Source: Endomychus coccineus
Taxonomy: Eukaryota > Arthropoda > Insecta > Coleoptera > Endomychidae
NCBI GenBank assembly: GCA_958510875.1
Contig: OY294069.1
Location: 186,001 to 250,000 of the forward strand
Reading direction: 5' to 3'
Length of the DNA stretch: 64,000 nucleotides
This document shows positions 21,392 through 32,200 of the stretch, in pieces; position 1 is the first letter of the stretch, and each line of letters starts with the position of its first letter. Made by a program: the position numbers and the translations under genes. The notes under the pieces were generated by a model. That model worked only from the letters and a program-made list of their open reading frames with translations, made no database searches and was not told where the DNA came from.

Positions 21392-22628
21392 CGGCGTACC
21401 ATAGAGATTAGAAAAATGATAATGTTTTGTCTGTAGTCTGTAGCGACGATAAAAATTCATTCATTCCTATGTTGGCCGCGTTCATCTACAGCAATCTGAA
21501 CAACTAGCTAAGTTGACCCTGTATTGATTAGGAATGTCATTTTTTGATACTACTTCCAATATAGTGTAGTAACGAGTCAAATTGTCGAAATAAACCCCGT
21601 CAGCTCAAAATAAATATCCCGATGATTCGCGTTGCACCCACATGGCGCTTATTTGCCACCTAGAAAAATGTTGAATTTGTTTTATCTCACGATCTGTTGG
21701 TCGTACAAAAATGTTCGAAATAAAATTCTATCGTGACCAGCATGATATACTGAGGTTGAAATTTTGAACAGTAGAGGGCCCCAAAGTTACCATTAGTCAG
21801 TTTTTCGCCATTCTAGCACAATGGGGAGTTTTTCGGGAAATTATCTGTATGATAATTGCTTTAGATAGTCTCCAAGTTACAGCCGTTCAAATTTGCACGG
21901 TGTAGGAAATATATATTCTAGAGCACCAAAGTACATTTTTCTCAAGAAACGTTCAAATAGTTTGTGTCATTGGTTTAAATGTAAATGGGTTTAGAACCAA
22001 AGACAGTGAGAATGGAAGAGCTTCACCCTCTCCCTCATGTGACGTCATTTTGAAGAAACTTTCAAAAGATCTGTTGGTTAAACAGAAAAATTATTGAAAA
22101 AAAATGTTCAAACTAAAATTCTACACGTTAAAACTTTATTCCAAATACTGCTGACCGTTCTTGTAGTTATAACTTTACAAATAATGATTATTTATATCAT
22201 GGTCTGGATTCACAATTCTGCAAAGCAAGTTACTGTATCATAAACTACACATTTATCTAATGATTATATCTCAGCTTCAATAGATCGTTGTATCATTTGT
22301 ATCCTTCAAATGATATGTAAGAAACTGAATATACCAAAAATGCAAATAGTTCATTTGTCTATGTCTTGTTACTCTAGTACGCTAAAGTGGATACTGTATG
22401 TATATTCATTTTCATAGATATAAATTATTGTCTATGGTTATAAAATTATAAATTACCTAGATCTGTGTAATCATAATCCAAAATCCATTAAAATTTTCAA
22501 TGGACTCATCATAAATTTACAAAGTTACATTTAGGAATATAATAATAATAAAGAAAAATGTTTAATTATTCGCTAGCGGATATATGACTTAGAGTAACAA
22601 AACTCCAACCTCCTCTTCTAAACAAATC
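21392..22628. other. Divergent spacer between RpL8 and PARL starts
   Basis: About 1.2 kb separates two genes that are transcribed away from each other. It must hold both promoters. I see no coding frame, tRNA or clear repeat in it. Confidence 0.5.
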
Positions 22629-24579
22629 ATGGCTTTAAGCAGGTTAGCAAGATTGAATGAAATTTGGTAAGTACTTGAAAGATCACCTTTCATTACGTTA
22701 ATTTTAAAAATCACATTCTTTCTAGTGATTCTAAAAACCTTTTCCTGGTCAGACAACGGCTTAACAATACTACAAAATCGAAACAATTCAAAACTGATAA
22801 GAAGCATGAACCAACTACCCCAGCTCAACGAAAAATTGATAGCATCGCAACACCTTTCCAAGCTGAATATGCTGATCATTCAAATTTGCAGACGTCTAGA
22901 TTGTGGAAACCTTTGGTATTCACTGTAGGGGTATGTTATAGTGTGATTGAAGTAATGACATAATACAGTCCTAATAGTTTAGTGTTGCATGTTTTGGAGG
23001 TGCTGCTATATGGGAGTATGAGAATATGCGGTCACATGCTGTAAGTATGCTGAAGAAGCCTATTTCAGCAATAAGAAAACGACTTGAACGTCATAATGTA
23101 AGTAAAGTGTGAAATCATTTCATATTTTACAAATGTAAGTGTACAATTTGGGTGATTAACAATCCAGGGAATAATGGTTAGTTAATATCTGTTTATGAAA
23201 TGAAAATTGAGAAAAACTAATCACTAATCAATTTAGAATGTGAATATTTGGGCAGCAATATTATCATTTTGAATTGTATTTTCAGGTGAGAAATAAGCAT
23301 TTGATCAAATGGTGGAATGGTTTGACAACTGGAGAAAAAGTATTTGTTCCTATATGTGCAACAAATGTTCTTGTCTTTGCTGCATGGAGAGTTCCAAGGT
23401 GGCAGCCTTTTATGATACGGTACTTTTGTTCCAATCCTGGAAGTAAGAATGTTTGTTTACCAATGCTCTTGTCGACATTTAGTCACTACTCTGGATTACA
23501 TTTATTAGCTAATATGTATGTTCTCCACAGTTTTAGCACTGGTATGTATGCAACTACTCCTATATTCAAAGAGAATAATTATTTTAATGGAAATTCTGTT
23601 TCTCTATTAACATTCAATTGAATTTAACAGGTGCGGTACAGAGTTTGGGTAAAGAACAATTTTTGGGTCTGTACTTGAGTGCTGGTGTAATATCCAGCTT
23701 CACCAGTTACATATATAAGATTAAAACTAAGCAACCAGGATTATCATTGGGTGCTGTAAGTAAGTAAATATTAGTTAATTATCCATTTCACACTTATTTC
23801 TTTCAGTCTGGTGCAATAATGGCAATTCTGGGATACATTTGCACACAATACCCTGACACAAGATTGGGAATAATACTACTTCCATTTTTCACATTTTCTG
23901 CAGGAGCAGTAAGTATTGCTATTATTTTACAAATCATATGCAAGTTAAAGTTTTCACAATACCTTTAATATTGTTATCAGAATTCAGACTTGATGTTACA
24001 TGCAGAACATGTAGTAAAAAAAATATTATAGTACACCTTACAGTTTCAATCATTTTATTTTAGGCTATAAAATTCATCATAGGACTAGACACTGCAGGTG
24101 TATTATTTGGATGGAAATTTTTTGATCATGCAGCTCATTTAGGAGGTGCTGGTGTTGGGATGTAAGTAACTTTTAGCTTGGTTTATTTTATTTGGCTATT
24201 AAAATGTGAATAAACCACAAATTTACACTCTCCAAACTATAAATTAATAATTTTTTCACCTCATAAAGTGCCATCATCTTAATTAGTTGTTATCTTTTAG
24301 GGGTTCATATGATAACACATTTTTAGTCATTCAATTAGTTTTCCTCCCTCATTAGCAGACATTGTTCGAATATTTATATTTTTATTAATGAAACTATTTT
24401 GAGTGAAGTGATTATGATCTATCTGTCTCAATCTCTGCTACAATAATAGAAAAACCAACATGGAATAAATGTTTCATTTCTTTTACAGATTATGGGCATA
24501 TTATGGTAATAAATATATTTGGCAAAACCGAGAACCACTGTTACACTATTGGCACGATGTACGAGGAGCTATCAAATAA
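22629..24579 (+). CDS. PARL/rhomboid-7 type mitochondrial intramembrane serine protease
   Basis: Inner-membrane rhomboid of the PARL group, which processes mitochondrial substrates such as PINK1. Exons: 22629-22666, 22726-22930, 22983-23097, 23286-23541, 23631-23755, 23807-23908, 24064-24161, 24489-24579. The N-terminus [12 protein letters not shown] fits a presequence start. Then come [17 protein letters not shown] (first membrane segment), [42 protein letters not shown], the catalytic Ser motif GASGAIMA formed across an exon junction, [20 protein letters not shown] with the catalytic His, and a short tail [13 protein letters not shown]. Exons 2 and 3 are out of phase by one base: the donor follows GGGG at 22928-22931, and three Gs would restore the frame to 342 residues. 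All other junctions agree. The polyadenylation signal is at 24688. Confidence 0.93.
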
Positions 24580-24687
24580 TATTGCTTTCTTATTTTTATC
24601 ATTTACTTATTTGTAAAATAACTTATTGTATATAACAGTGAAGAAATTTCACGTTGATTGATTTTCAAACATACTTTGAACTGTCAA

Positions 24688-24693
24688 AATAAA
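24688..24693 (+). terminator. PARL polyadenylation signal
   Basis: AATAAA about 110 nt after the stop codon. Confidence 0.6.
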
Positions 24694-24997
24694 TTATTGA
24701 TTGGCTTTTAATCACCATTAGTCATCAAATATTATTATGATATCCATATTACAGTTGAGGTTCTGTTTTCTTAGCAATTAATTAATTCCCTAGACTTCTT
24801 AACTTTAGCTACTCATTTTCCAGTCAGATTCACTGTAGAGGTTTTCAGATGTACCTATATATTTTTCTATATAGTGAAATAAACATAATAATATAAAGAA
24901 ATTCATCATAGCAATGTGTATTGTGAAATATTTCAATCACACTTGTCTATGTATCGCATAAATCTCGAGTAGCAGCTTATATTAAGAACAAAATGAA

Positions 24998-26042
24998 CAG
25001 GCGCGTAGGAGCCGGGGGGGCAGAGGGGTCAGTTGCCCCCCCACATTTTATACTGGGGGGGCAAAGACTGCATTTTGCCCCCCCAAGATTCAGTTGTAAT
25101 TTTTTTTTAATTTACACGCAAAATGAATATTCTAATTGTTTTAAGGTGAAATATTATATATTGTTACCAAAATGGTTTTGAATTGCTCAACAATATTCTC
25201 CCACTATGAGAAAATTGAGTGATCTTTGTATAAGACTTCAGTGAACCGTTTGAGTGTATTATTCGCAAAATCCCTAATCTAGTAACAATCGAATGACATT
25301 AGTGGACGTGTGAACGAGCGCGTAGCGACATCTACCGTGATCAGTGCTGACTAAGTTGGTCGTTGTGATTCCATCGAGTTTTGTCGTACGAAAATCAAAG
25401 TATCAAAGTAACGAACTCTAATGTCCACACCGTACATCAATCCGGCTGAAGGTAAGAAGGTATTTATATTTCAAGTTAATTAATTAGACTATTTAGCATG
25501 ATACTGCACCCATCAATTTTACACAATTTGTCCTAACCTATTCACTACGCGAACAAACGGGCAGCGCCGTTCTTCGAATCCTCCAGAAACTATTCAACCG
25601 CTTTTAAACATAAACATGGTATGATTACATGGTTTTATTTGTGCGGTAGTATGCTTATTATTATTGCCATAATTATGACGAATTACTATGTTAAAACGAA
25701 ATTACTATGTATGTTTTCTTTTAATGTGACTAAAATATGATAGAAGTATATTATTTTTGATAAATCTCGTTGAATTCTTATTAAAAATACTGCATTTATT
25801 AGGTAATTAATTGATAATTGAAAGATACTTTACAGTGAACATAAAATCACAGGTTTATTTGAATGAATTTTTCTATAGATGGATATATTTTACTGCAAAA
25901 AACAGACATTTTAATAATTCTCGCTCAGGTTTTCATTATTTACATGTTGACGTCATAAATTTTCTTTTGTAGGATCTGATAGACAAGATGGCCGCCTCTG
26001 AATTTTTGCCCCCCCAAAAAAAATTTGGTTCCTACGCCTCTG
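24998..26042 (+). mobile_element. Non-autonomous hAT-type transposon with perfect 8-bp target duplication
   Basis: The element starts CAGGCGCGTAGGAGCC and ends GGTTCCTACGCCTCTG, which are imperfect inverted repeats continuing into G-rich/C-rich arms (GGGGGGGCA and TGCCCCCCC). It is flanked by the direct repeat AAAATGAA at 24990-24997 and 26043-26050. CAG...CTG ends and an 8-bp duplication fit the hAT superfamily. No transposase domain is present in the 1045 bp. At 25421 an ATG opens a ten-codon frame MSTPYINPAEG that runs into a donor-like GTAAGAAG at 25452, perhaps the promoter and first exon left over from a longer parent. Confidence 0.88.
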
Positions 26043-26050
26043 AAAATGAA

Positions 26051-27426
26051 GTCAATGCAAGGTGAAGACCGACTGACTGTCAATTTGATTTACATGCTTA
26101 TTAATCTTGCAAATTTAAATTTTGTTGACACATGAGGAAATACATAGGTACTTGTAATGCTATCTATGAACACTACAATAAGAAACAATCGCCATTATCC
26201 ACTAAAAATAATGTTAGAAGTACTGAGGATCTTTCAGATACCAAGTAGCCATCATTAGAGTAAACTCTGATTATAGTTTATAACCTAGCTATGGAATTGT
26301 AACTAATAAAGCTGGTTCAGATACATGTAATTTGATGTGTTGAAGGGGGAAGTGTAAATGTTATCAATACATCTCTTCACCCGTTATATAGAATTCAATG
26401 TCGCTATCCAAGTTTTAAATGGTTGAAAGGAGGTATTTTTCTCTACATTCACTTGAAGCCATTTATAATTCTTTCATTTGAATATTAAAATATAAATGTA
26501 ATTTGGAGAACATCGAATATTCATGAAATTCAAAGGGTATCTTGCCTTATTATATGGAAGAAATGTTTCAAAGTCATCGAGGACATATAGACATGGACAG
26601 TAATAATTAGATCGTCCATTTTGTTCAATTTGTCTATAATGCATTATTCTGAAACATGAAGCAAGGTGACTTCCTATCCAGCATTATGTGCGTGATTAGT
26701 CAGAATATGGACGCAAACAGGGCGGTGCTTACAGTACAACGTACTATATAACCAATCACCTCTACTGCGCATGAATCACGTAGATGTGAAATTGCTAAAG
26801 AATATGTGGACATGATGGAACCGACATGGGCGGTATATTTCGTCGTTGACGTTAATATATGAAAGGACACAGACTCCAATCCTCAATATCTTGACAATTC
26901 GGACTAACACTACTCGAAATATATCGAAACACCTTGATCCTACAAATGTTGTGCTCACCAACGAGGTGTATGGACCTCGTTGGTGCTCACGGGAGATTTT
27001 TGCGGTACTGCCTATGTCGGTTCTATATTTCGACTCTGGTTGCCTTGGCATAGGGGAGCTTTGTATCCAGTCTATATATTCTTATAGCGTCTGAATTTGT
27101 GCAAGTCTTTGTTTGCGTAAGGATCAAGACTCGGAGATCCCACCTACCAACCGTTCGCTACTTACATAGATAACTCTACTACCGTAGTAGAGTTATCTAT
27201 GGCAATTTAAGTCCTTACTGTTTCAGTTACGTGTAGTTGCTCAATGCTCAATATCTATGTCTCTTCTATATTTGATGAAGTTGGCTCCGACTTTACGTAA
27301 ATCCATTATCACTAGGAAAGGTTGAAAAATAATTGAAGGGAGATTAAATTTTGATATATTCACATTGCTATGTTGCGAAACATTTTACTTGAATATCTAT
27401 GAAAGCTTAATAAGTATAATCCACGC
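26051..27426. other. Gene-free stretch with hairpins
   Basis: No gene is supported. It contains a hairpin CACCAACGAGGT...ACCTCGTTGGTG at 26956-26985 (12-bp arms, 6-base loop) and an almost perfect 37-bp palindrome at 27165-27201 (18-bp arms, one-base centre). GAACCGACATGGGCGG near 26818 is inverted as an imperfect match near 27008-27024. These look like pieces of foldback or MITE-type elements. Confidence 0.5.
26183..26215. repeat. Dispersed short repeat (copy 1)
   Basis: AAACAATCGCCATTATCCAC followed by TAAAAATAATGTTA closely matches 45951-45985 (AAACAATCACCCTTATCCAC...). A weaker match occurs near 43930-43955. These are probably fragments of one mobile family that I cannot classify. Confidence 0.4.
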
Positions 27427-27837
27427 CACGGTCGTAGTCTGGAAAGTCTATGGTTGACTTGAGTCTCTTACGGGTCGTCTAACTCGTAGTCCCTCGCTCA
27501 GCCACCAGCTAGCGCTTGGATCACGAAGTGGTAAAACGATTTCTATCCGGAATCGCGAGCATCCACTTTTTTCGCATTTCCGCATCTTTCGGCACTTCAA
27601 AAACAGAAGTTTCTCGCTTTACACTTTTGTACCCCGTTTTGCATTTCGGCACAATGCACGATTTCGTAATTTGTTTCTAAAAACGCAGGTATTCTTTGTG
27701 TTGGCAAGTCAACTGACAGTTGTCAGAAAATAATCCTACGTGACGACTTTTGGTACTACGAGCCAGTCGACGCTTAGCGGACTCATTGCTCACATAGGAA
27801 ACAACCTCGAGTTTCCAGACCTGTGTATACGACCGTG
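27427..27837 (-). mobile_element. P-element-like THAP family, copy A (internally deleted)
   Basis: The ends CACGGTCGTAGTCTGGAAA and the inverse of CACGGTCGTATACACAGG mark a 411-bp copy in reverse orientation to copy B. The internal sequence encodes part of the same THAP zinc finger. The left end lacks the TATACACAG part of the terminal repeat, and the flanking octamers do not match (ATCCACGC and GTGTAATC), so one end has been lost or recombined. It carries the same internal deletion as copy C. Confidence 0.8.
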
Positions 27838-28256
27838 GTGTAATCTCTCCTCTTCTTCCGATATTCTATGTATAATCAGTTTATCCTCATCCTTAGATTA
27901 CAGCAGTTTTAATCGAATATTAAAGTATTAAATATTATGTAAAAGGTATAGACAGATCCTGTAAAAGTTGATAACCCCTAGCTTTGAGAATGACACAGTG
28001 TGGTGTAACAATTTGTCAGCATTAATTCACAATTAAATGTTACAATTTTTGTATAAATTTGAGTTTAACTCTGAAACTGTGTTAAGCACTGAATTATGCT
28101 TATAGTATAATTCAGTGGTGTTAATAAGATTCAGAAATATTCAGATTTTTTCATATTCCAATATTTCATATTGCGCTCACGAAGGTAAATTCAAGTACCG
28201 TTGTGGTGCGCTTAAATATGTAATAGCTGTTCTGTGCTTGATATTTACCTCTAGAC

Positions 28257-28824
28257 CATGGTCGTATACACAGGTCTGGAAACTCGAGGTTGTTTCCTAT
28301 GTGAGCAGTGAGTCCGCTAAGCGTCGACTGGCCCGTAGTACTAAAAGTCGTCACGTAGGGGTATTTTCTGACAACTGTCAGTTGACTTGTCAACACAAGG
28401 AATACCTGCGTTTTTAGAAACAAATTACGAAATCGTGCATTGTGCCGAAATGCAAAACGGGGTACAAAAGTGTAAAGCAAGAAACTTCTGTTTTTATAGT
28501 GCCGAAAGATGCGGAAATGCGAAAAAAGTGGATGCTTGCGATACCCGAAAGAAATCGTTTAAACGAGGTCTTTTGTGTGCGTCATGTATAACGAAAAAGG
28601 GGAAGTTATTTTTAAGGTGAGTAATACATTTGACAAGAGTAACAGTTCTATTCCTCTCTCAAATCAGAATACTTAGTAACACTGCTTGCGATTCCGAGAA
28701 GAAATCGTTTTACCACTTCGTGATCCAAGCGCTAGCTGTTGGCTGAGCGAGGGACTATGAGCTAGGCGACCCGTAAGAGACTTAAGTCAACCATAGAGTT
28801 TCCAGACCTGTGTTTACGACCGTG
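28257..28824 (+). mobile_element. P-element-like THAP family, copy B (longest copy)
   Basis: 568 bp. Terminal inverted repeats of about 30 bp: CATGGTCGTATACACAGGTC at the left and the inverse of CACGGTCGTAAACACAGGTC at the right. A perfect 8-bp direct duplication CTCTAGAC flanks it at 28249-28256 and 28825-28832. Termini starting CA, an 8-bp target duplication and a THAP-domain coding exon together are the signature of the P superfamily. It contains about 150 bp absent from copies A and C, including the rest of the THAP exon and a splice donor, so it is nearer to the coding parent. It lies about 440 bp upstream of the palmitoyltransferase start. Confidence 0.85.
28418..28616 (+). pseudogene. 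THAP zinc-finger exon of a P-like transposase, frameshifted
   Basis: After an acceptor-like TTTTTAG the frame reads KQITKSCIVPKCKTGYKS, then SVFIVPKDAEMRKKWMLAIP, then EVFCVRH. The zinc ligands fit the THAP pattern C-x4-C, 40 residues, C-x2-H; FxVPK and the RKKW helix are also THAP-like. A one-base shift just after CVRH (near 28587) is needed to continue as YNEKGEVIFK up to the donor AAG|GTGAGT at 28617. The catalytic part of the transposase is absent, so it is a remnant. THAP domains bind DNA; in P transposase this domain recognises the element's own ends. Confidence 0.75.
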
Positions 28825-29261
28825 CTCTAGACCAATGACTTATTCAGAGCTTCTCTCTGATTAACTAAATATCATGTCGATGGTCTAGACTCTAGACAGA
28901 TCCTGTATCTCTATTACTTTGACATTAGGGTATAATCATACATAAATAAAATGTCATAATCATTTATAAAAATATTTTGGTTGTGTGAAATAAAAATTCT
29001 CCTTGATTGTGAACTTTGTGATAAAACTATTGAGAATGTTAAGATGTTGCCCAAAATAGAATCCATAAAGCTGCAGTTTTTTAATTGTAAATATGTCGAA
29101 GAAAGATCTAAAAGGTCCAAATTAAAATGAGTTAAACTTTATTGAGAACAATATAGTTAGTTTGTAGGTATATTTTTGGATAGTTGTATATTTTTGAGTT
29201 TGTGTCAGTAATATTGGATTGATTAGGCAACAAATTTTCATTTAAATGTGTATTTAAATCT

Positions 29262-32200
29262 TTGAAAATCATCTTACAATTAGAGATGACACGAGAAAAA
29301 ATAACAAGAAAATGGGAAGTATTTGCTGGAAGAAATAGATTTTACTGTGATGGCAGATTAATGACTGCTCCACACTCTGGTGTATTCTTATTGACTGTTT
29401 TTATGATTACTGGAACAAGTGCGTTATTCTTCATATTTGAGTAAGTTTGACAAATCTAAATTGATCTGAAAATATTTGTGACTTGGCTTATGTTGCAGCT
29501 GTAGTTATTTAGCAACAAATGTTACAATAGCTATCCCAATCATAGGTGGTCTGCTATTTATATTCACAATGTCTTCCTTATTGCGAACTAGCTTATCTGA
29601 TCCTGGCATTATACCTAGAGCTACTCCAGAAGAAGCTGCTTATGTGGAAAAACAAATAGGTCTGTTTAAATATCTTTTTATTATGTATTACTTATCTATG
29701 CAGGTGTCTTTCAGAAGTGACTAATTCAGCAAATAGTCCTACATTCAGGCCACCACCTCGGACAAAGGAGGTTCTGGTCAAAGGTCAAACTGTTAAGTTG
29801 AAATATTGCTTTACATGCAAAATTTTCAGACCTCCAAGAGCTTCACATTGTAGCCTTTGTGATAATTGTGTAGATAGATTTGATCATCATTGTCCTTGGG
29901 TGAGTACAAATCTTACATTGTATTATGTATAGCATATTGAAAAAGAAAATAGATGGATAATAATAATTGAGTGATAAGATTATAACTTAGCTGATATCTG
30001 TATCCTTGTTATTCTATCAAATTTTATTGTGGAAATTAAATATAAAGTAAATGAAAATAGATTACACTTACCTGTAGTAATTAGAATTTCAATTGGTGAA
30101 GTGATAAACATTGCTTGCTCCCTGTGTTGACAGCATTTTTGATGAATGTGTATTCTTAAAATATTATAATGTAGATGATTTTAAACTAATATTATCCTAA
30201 TCGGGTCACCACAAAATTTTACCAATTAATAATTCTTAAAGGCCGAACATTTTATTGCTTAATACAATACAACTTGAGGTAGTCTCAAATTTAAATTTAC
30301 TTATTTTTCCAGGTTGGTAATTGTGTGGGTAGAAGAAACTACAGATTTTTCTACATGTTTATAGTTTCCTTAGCCTTTTTGGCAGTATTTATTTTTGCTT
30401 GTGCAATTGCACATTTAATTTTAAGTAAGTATTTATTATCTTATATAAAGAAATAAATTGTTGAATAGGTGAATGTTCTGAATATAAAAATATTGTATTT
30501 AAATTCACTTATCCTTGGAAAATATTGAAATTCTTTTAGTTTGCTTTCAGAAGTTTATCAAGTCATTGACCTAAAACAATTATTGGAATGTGGCTGAATA
30601 GAAAATAATACAATGTTAATTTTAGTATCTAAAGCAGAAAACAACCAATTTCTGGAAGCAATTAAGCAATCGCCGCCATCGGTACTGGTGGCAATAATAT
30701 GTTTTTTTAGCGTTTGGAGTATCCTAGGGCTTGCAGGCTTCCATACATACCTTACTACAAGTAATCAAACAACTAACGAAGATGTGAGTTATGATTGCTG
30801 GCTTCACTATAATTGTATCATATTGTTTTCCTTATTTCAGATTAAGGGCTCATATACGAGTAGAAGAGGACAAGAAAATCCTTATTCACAAGGGAATATC
30901 TGTTTAAATTGTTTTTATATTCTTTGTGGTCCCGTTACGCCATCACTGATTGACAGGTAACTTGTAGAAATCAAAATGGTAGTTTTCTTAATTTTTTGTT
31001 TCAGGAGAGGAAAAGTTACAGATGATAATAAATCTGAAATATGCAAGGCTGTGAATATGGCTCCTATGTTGCCAATTACAAATTTCTCTGTCCCAGTGGT
31101 GAGTAGCAACCGTAACAGAATAAGTACATGAGCTTATCTGAATATTTAAATTACAGAATGGTTCCAGCCATACAAATGATCTTTCAGGCCACTATAGGCA
31201 GACAACAGAAACCACTGGTATGTACAGTCCTTTGAAGAAACACCTTTATCGTGCGCATCAAATAATGCCGTCCAAGAATTGTGCCAATCAGAAAGTAATT
31301 CCCTCTCAGGCACCGCTTTTACCTCCTTATGATTATCCAACAAACAAACCTTTGCTAAATCCTCAATTAGAGGTATTCAAAAACAGTCAATCTATGCCTC
31401 AAATGAAAAACATGGTGAGAAGGCCTCTATCACAGGATTCTTCCTTTGAGGATTTGAGTAACATGTACCCTAATTCTGAATATGATTATAACAAGAGGCC
31501 TTACACACCCCCAGAGAAAAGGTATAATGCTAACTTTGGCCAAAGATATCCAGAAATGAAACATGGAACCACCAAACCTAGACCCAGAAGTAGTTGTACA
31601 TATGAAAATGTTCAAATTAGAGATGATTATTGTGGACAGGTTAATAAAATGAAAAGTGATAGAAACTCTAATCGAACCCCTAATATTAAAGTTAATAAAT
31701 TCCCCATGCCTGAATTCAGTCAAATGTATATTCAAGATAATTTTGGATAAAATCTTCATTGTGTAGTATATTTTGTTCTGGTACCTTTTCATCTGAAAAG
31801 TCCATCATCCGAGCTATGCCCTTCATTAGATTTCATTCCAACTAGATTGAACTACACTAATGGAAAAAGAGAGTGGCGCATCTGGATTTTGCCCTACATT
31901 TGATTTTCAATAACTTTTGAACTATTTCAATCAATTCCGATGCGATACATTTCAAATGAAATGGAGTGATTTAGTTTGTAAACTTTACTATAATTTCTGA
32001 AGGTATTGTGGTTTCTATCTCATTCACATGCTATTACTTTACGGACTTTTTTGTGCCGATCTCAACCACTCTTCTTGAACAGATCTAAGTCTATCTAAAA
32101 ATTATGAAAATTAAAGAACTGGCTCTATGTTACAAGAAATTGAAATATTTTGAGTAACCATCATCTCCAGATTGTATGAACTGTTATTTCTATTGTAAAA

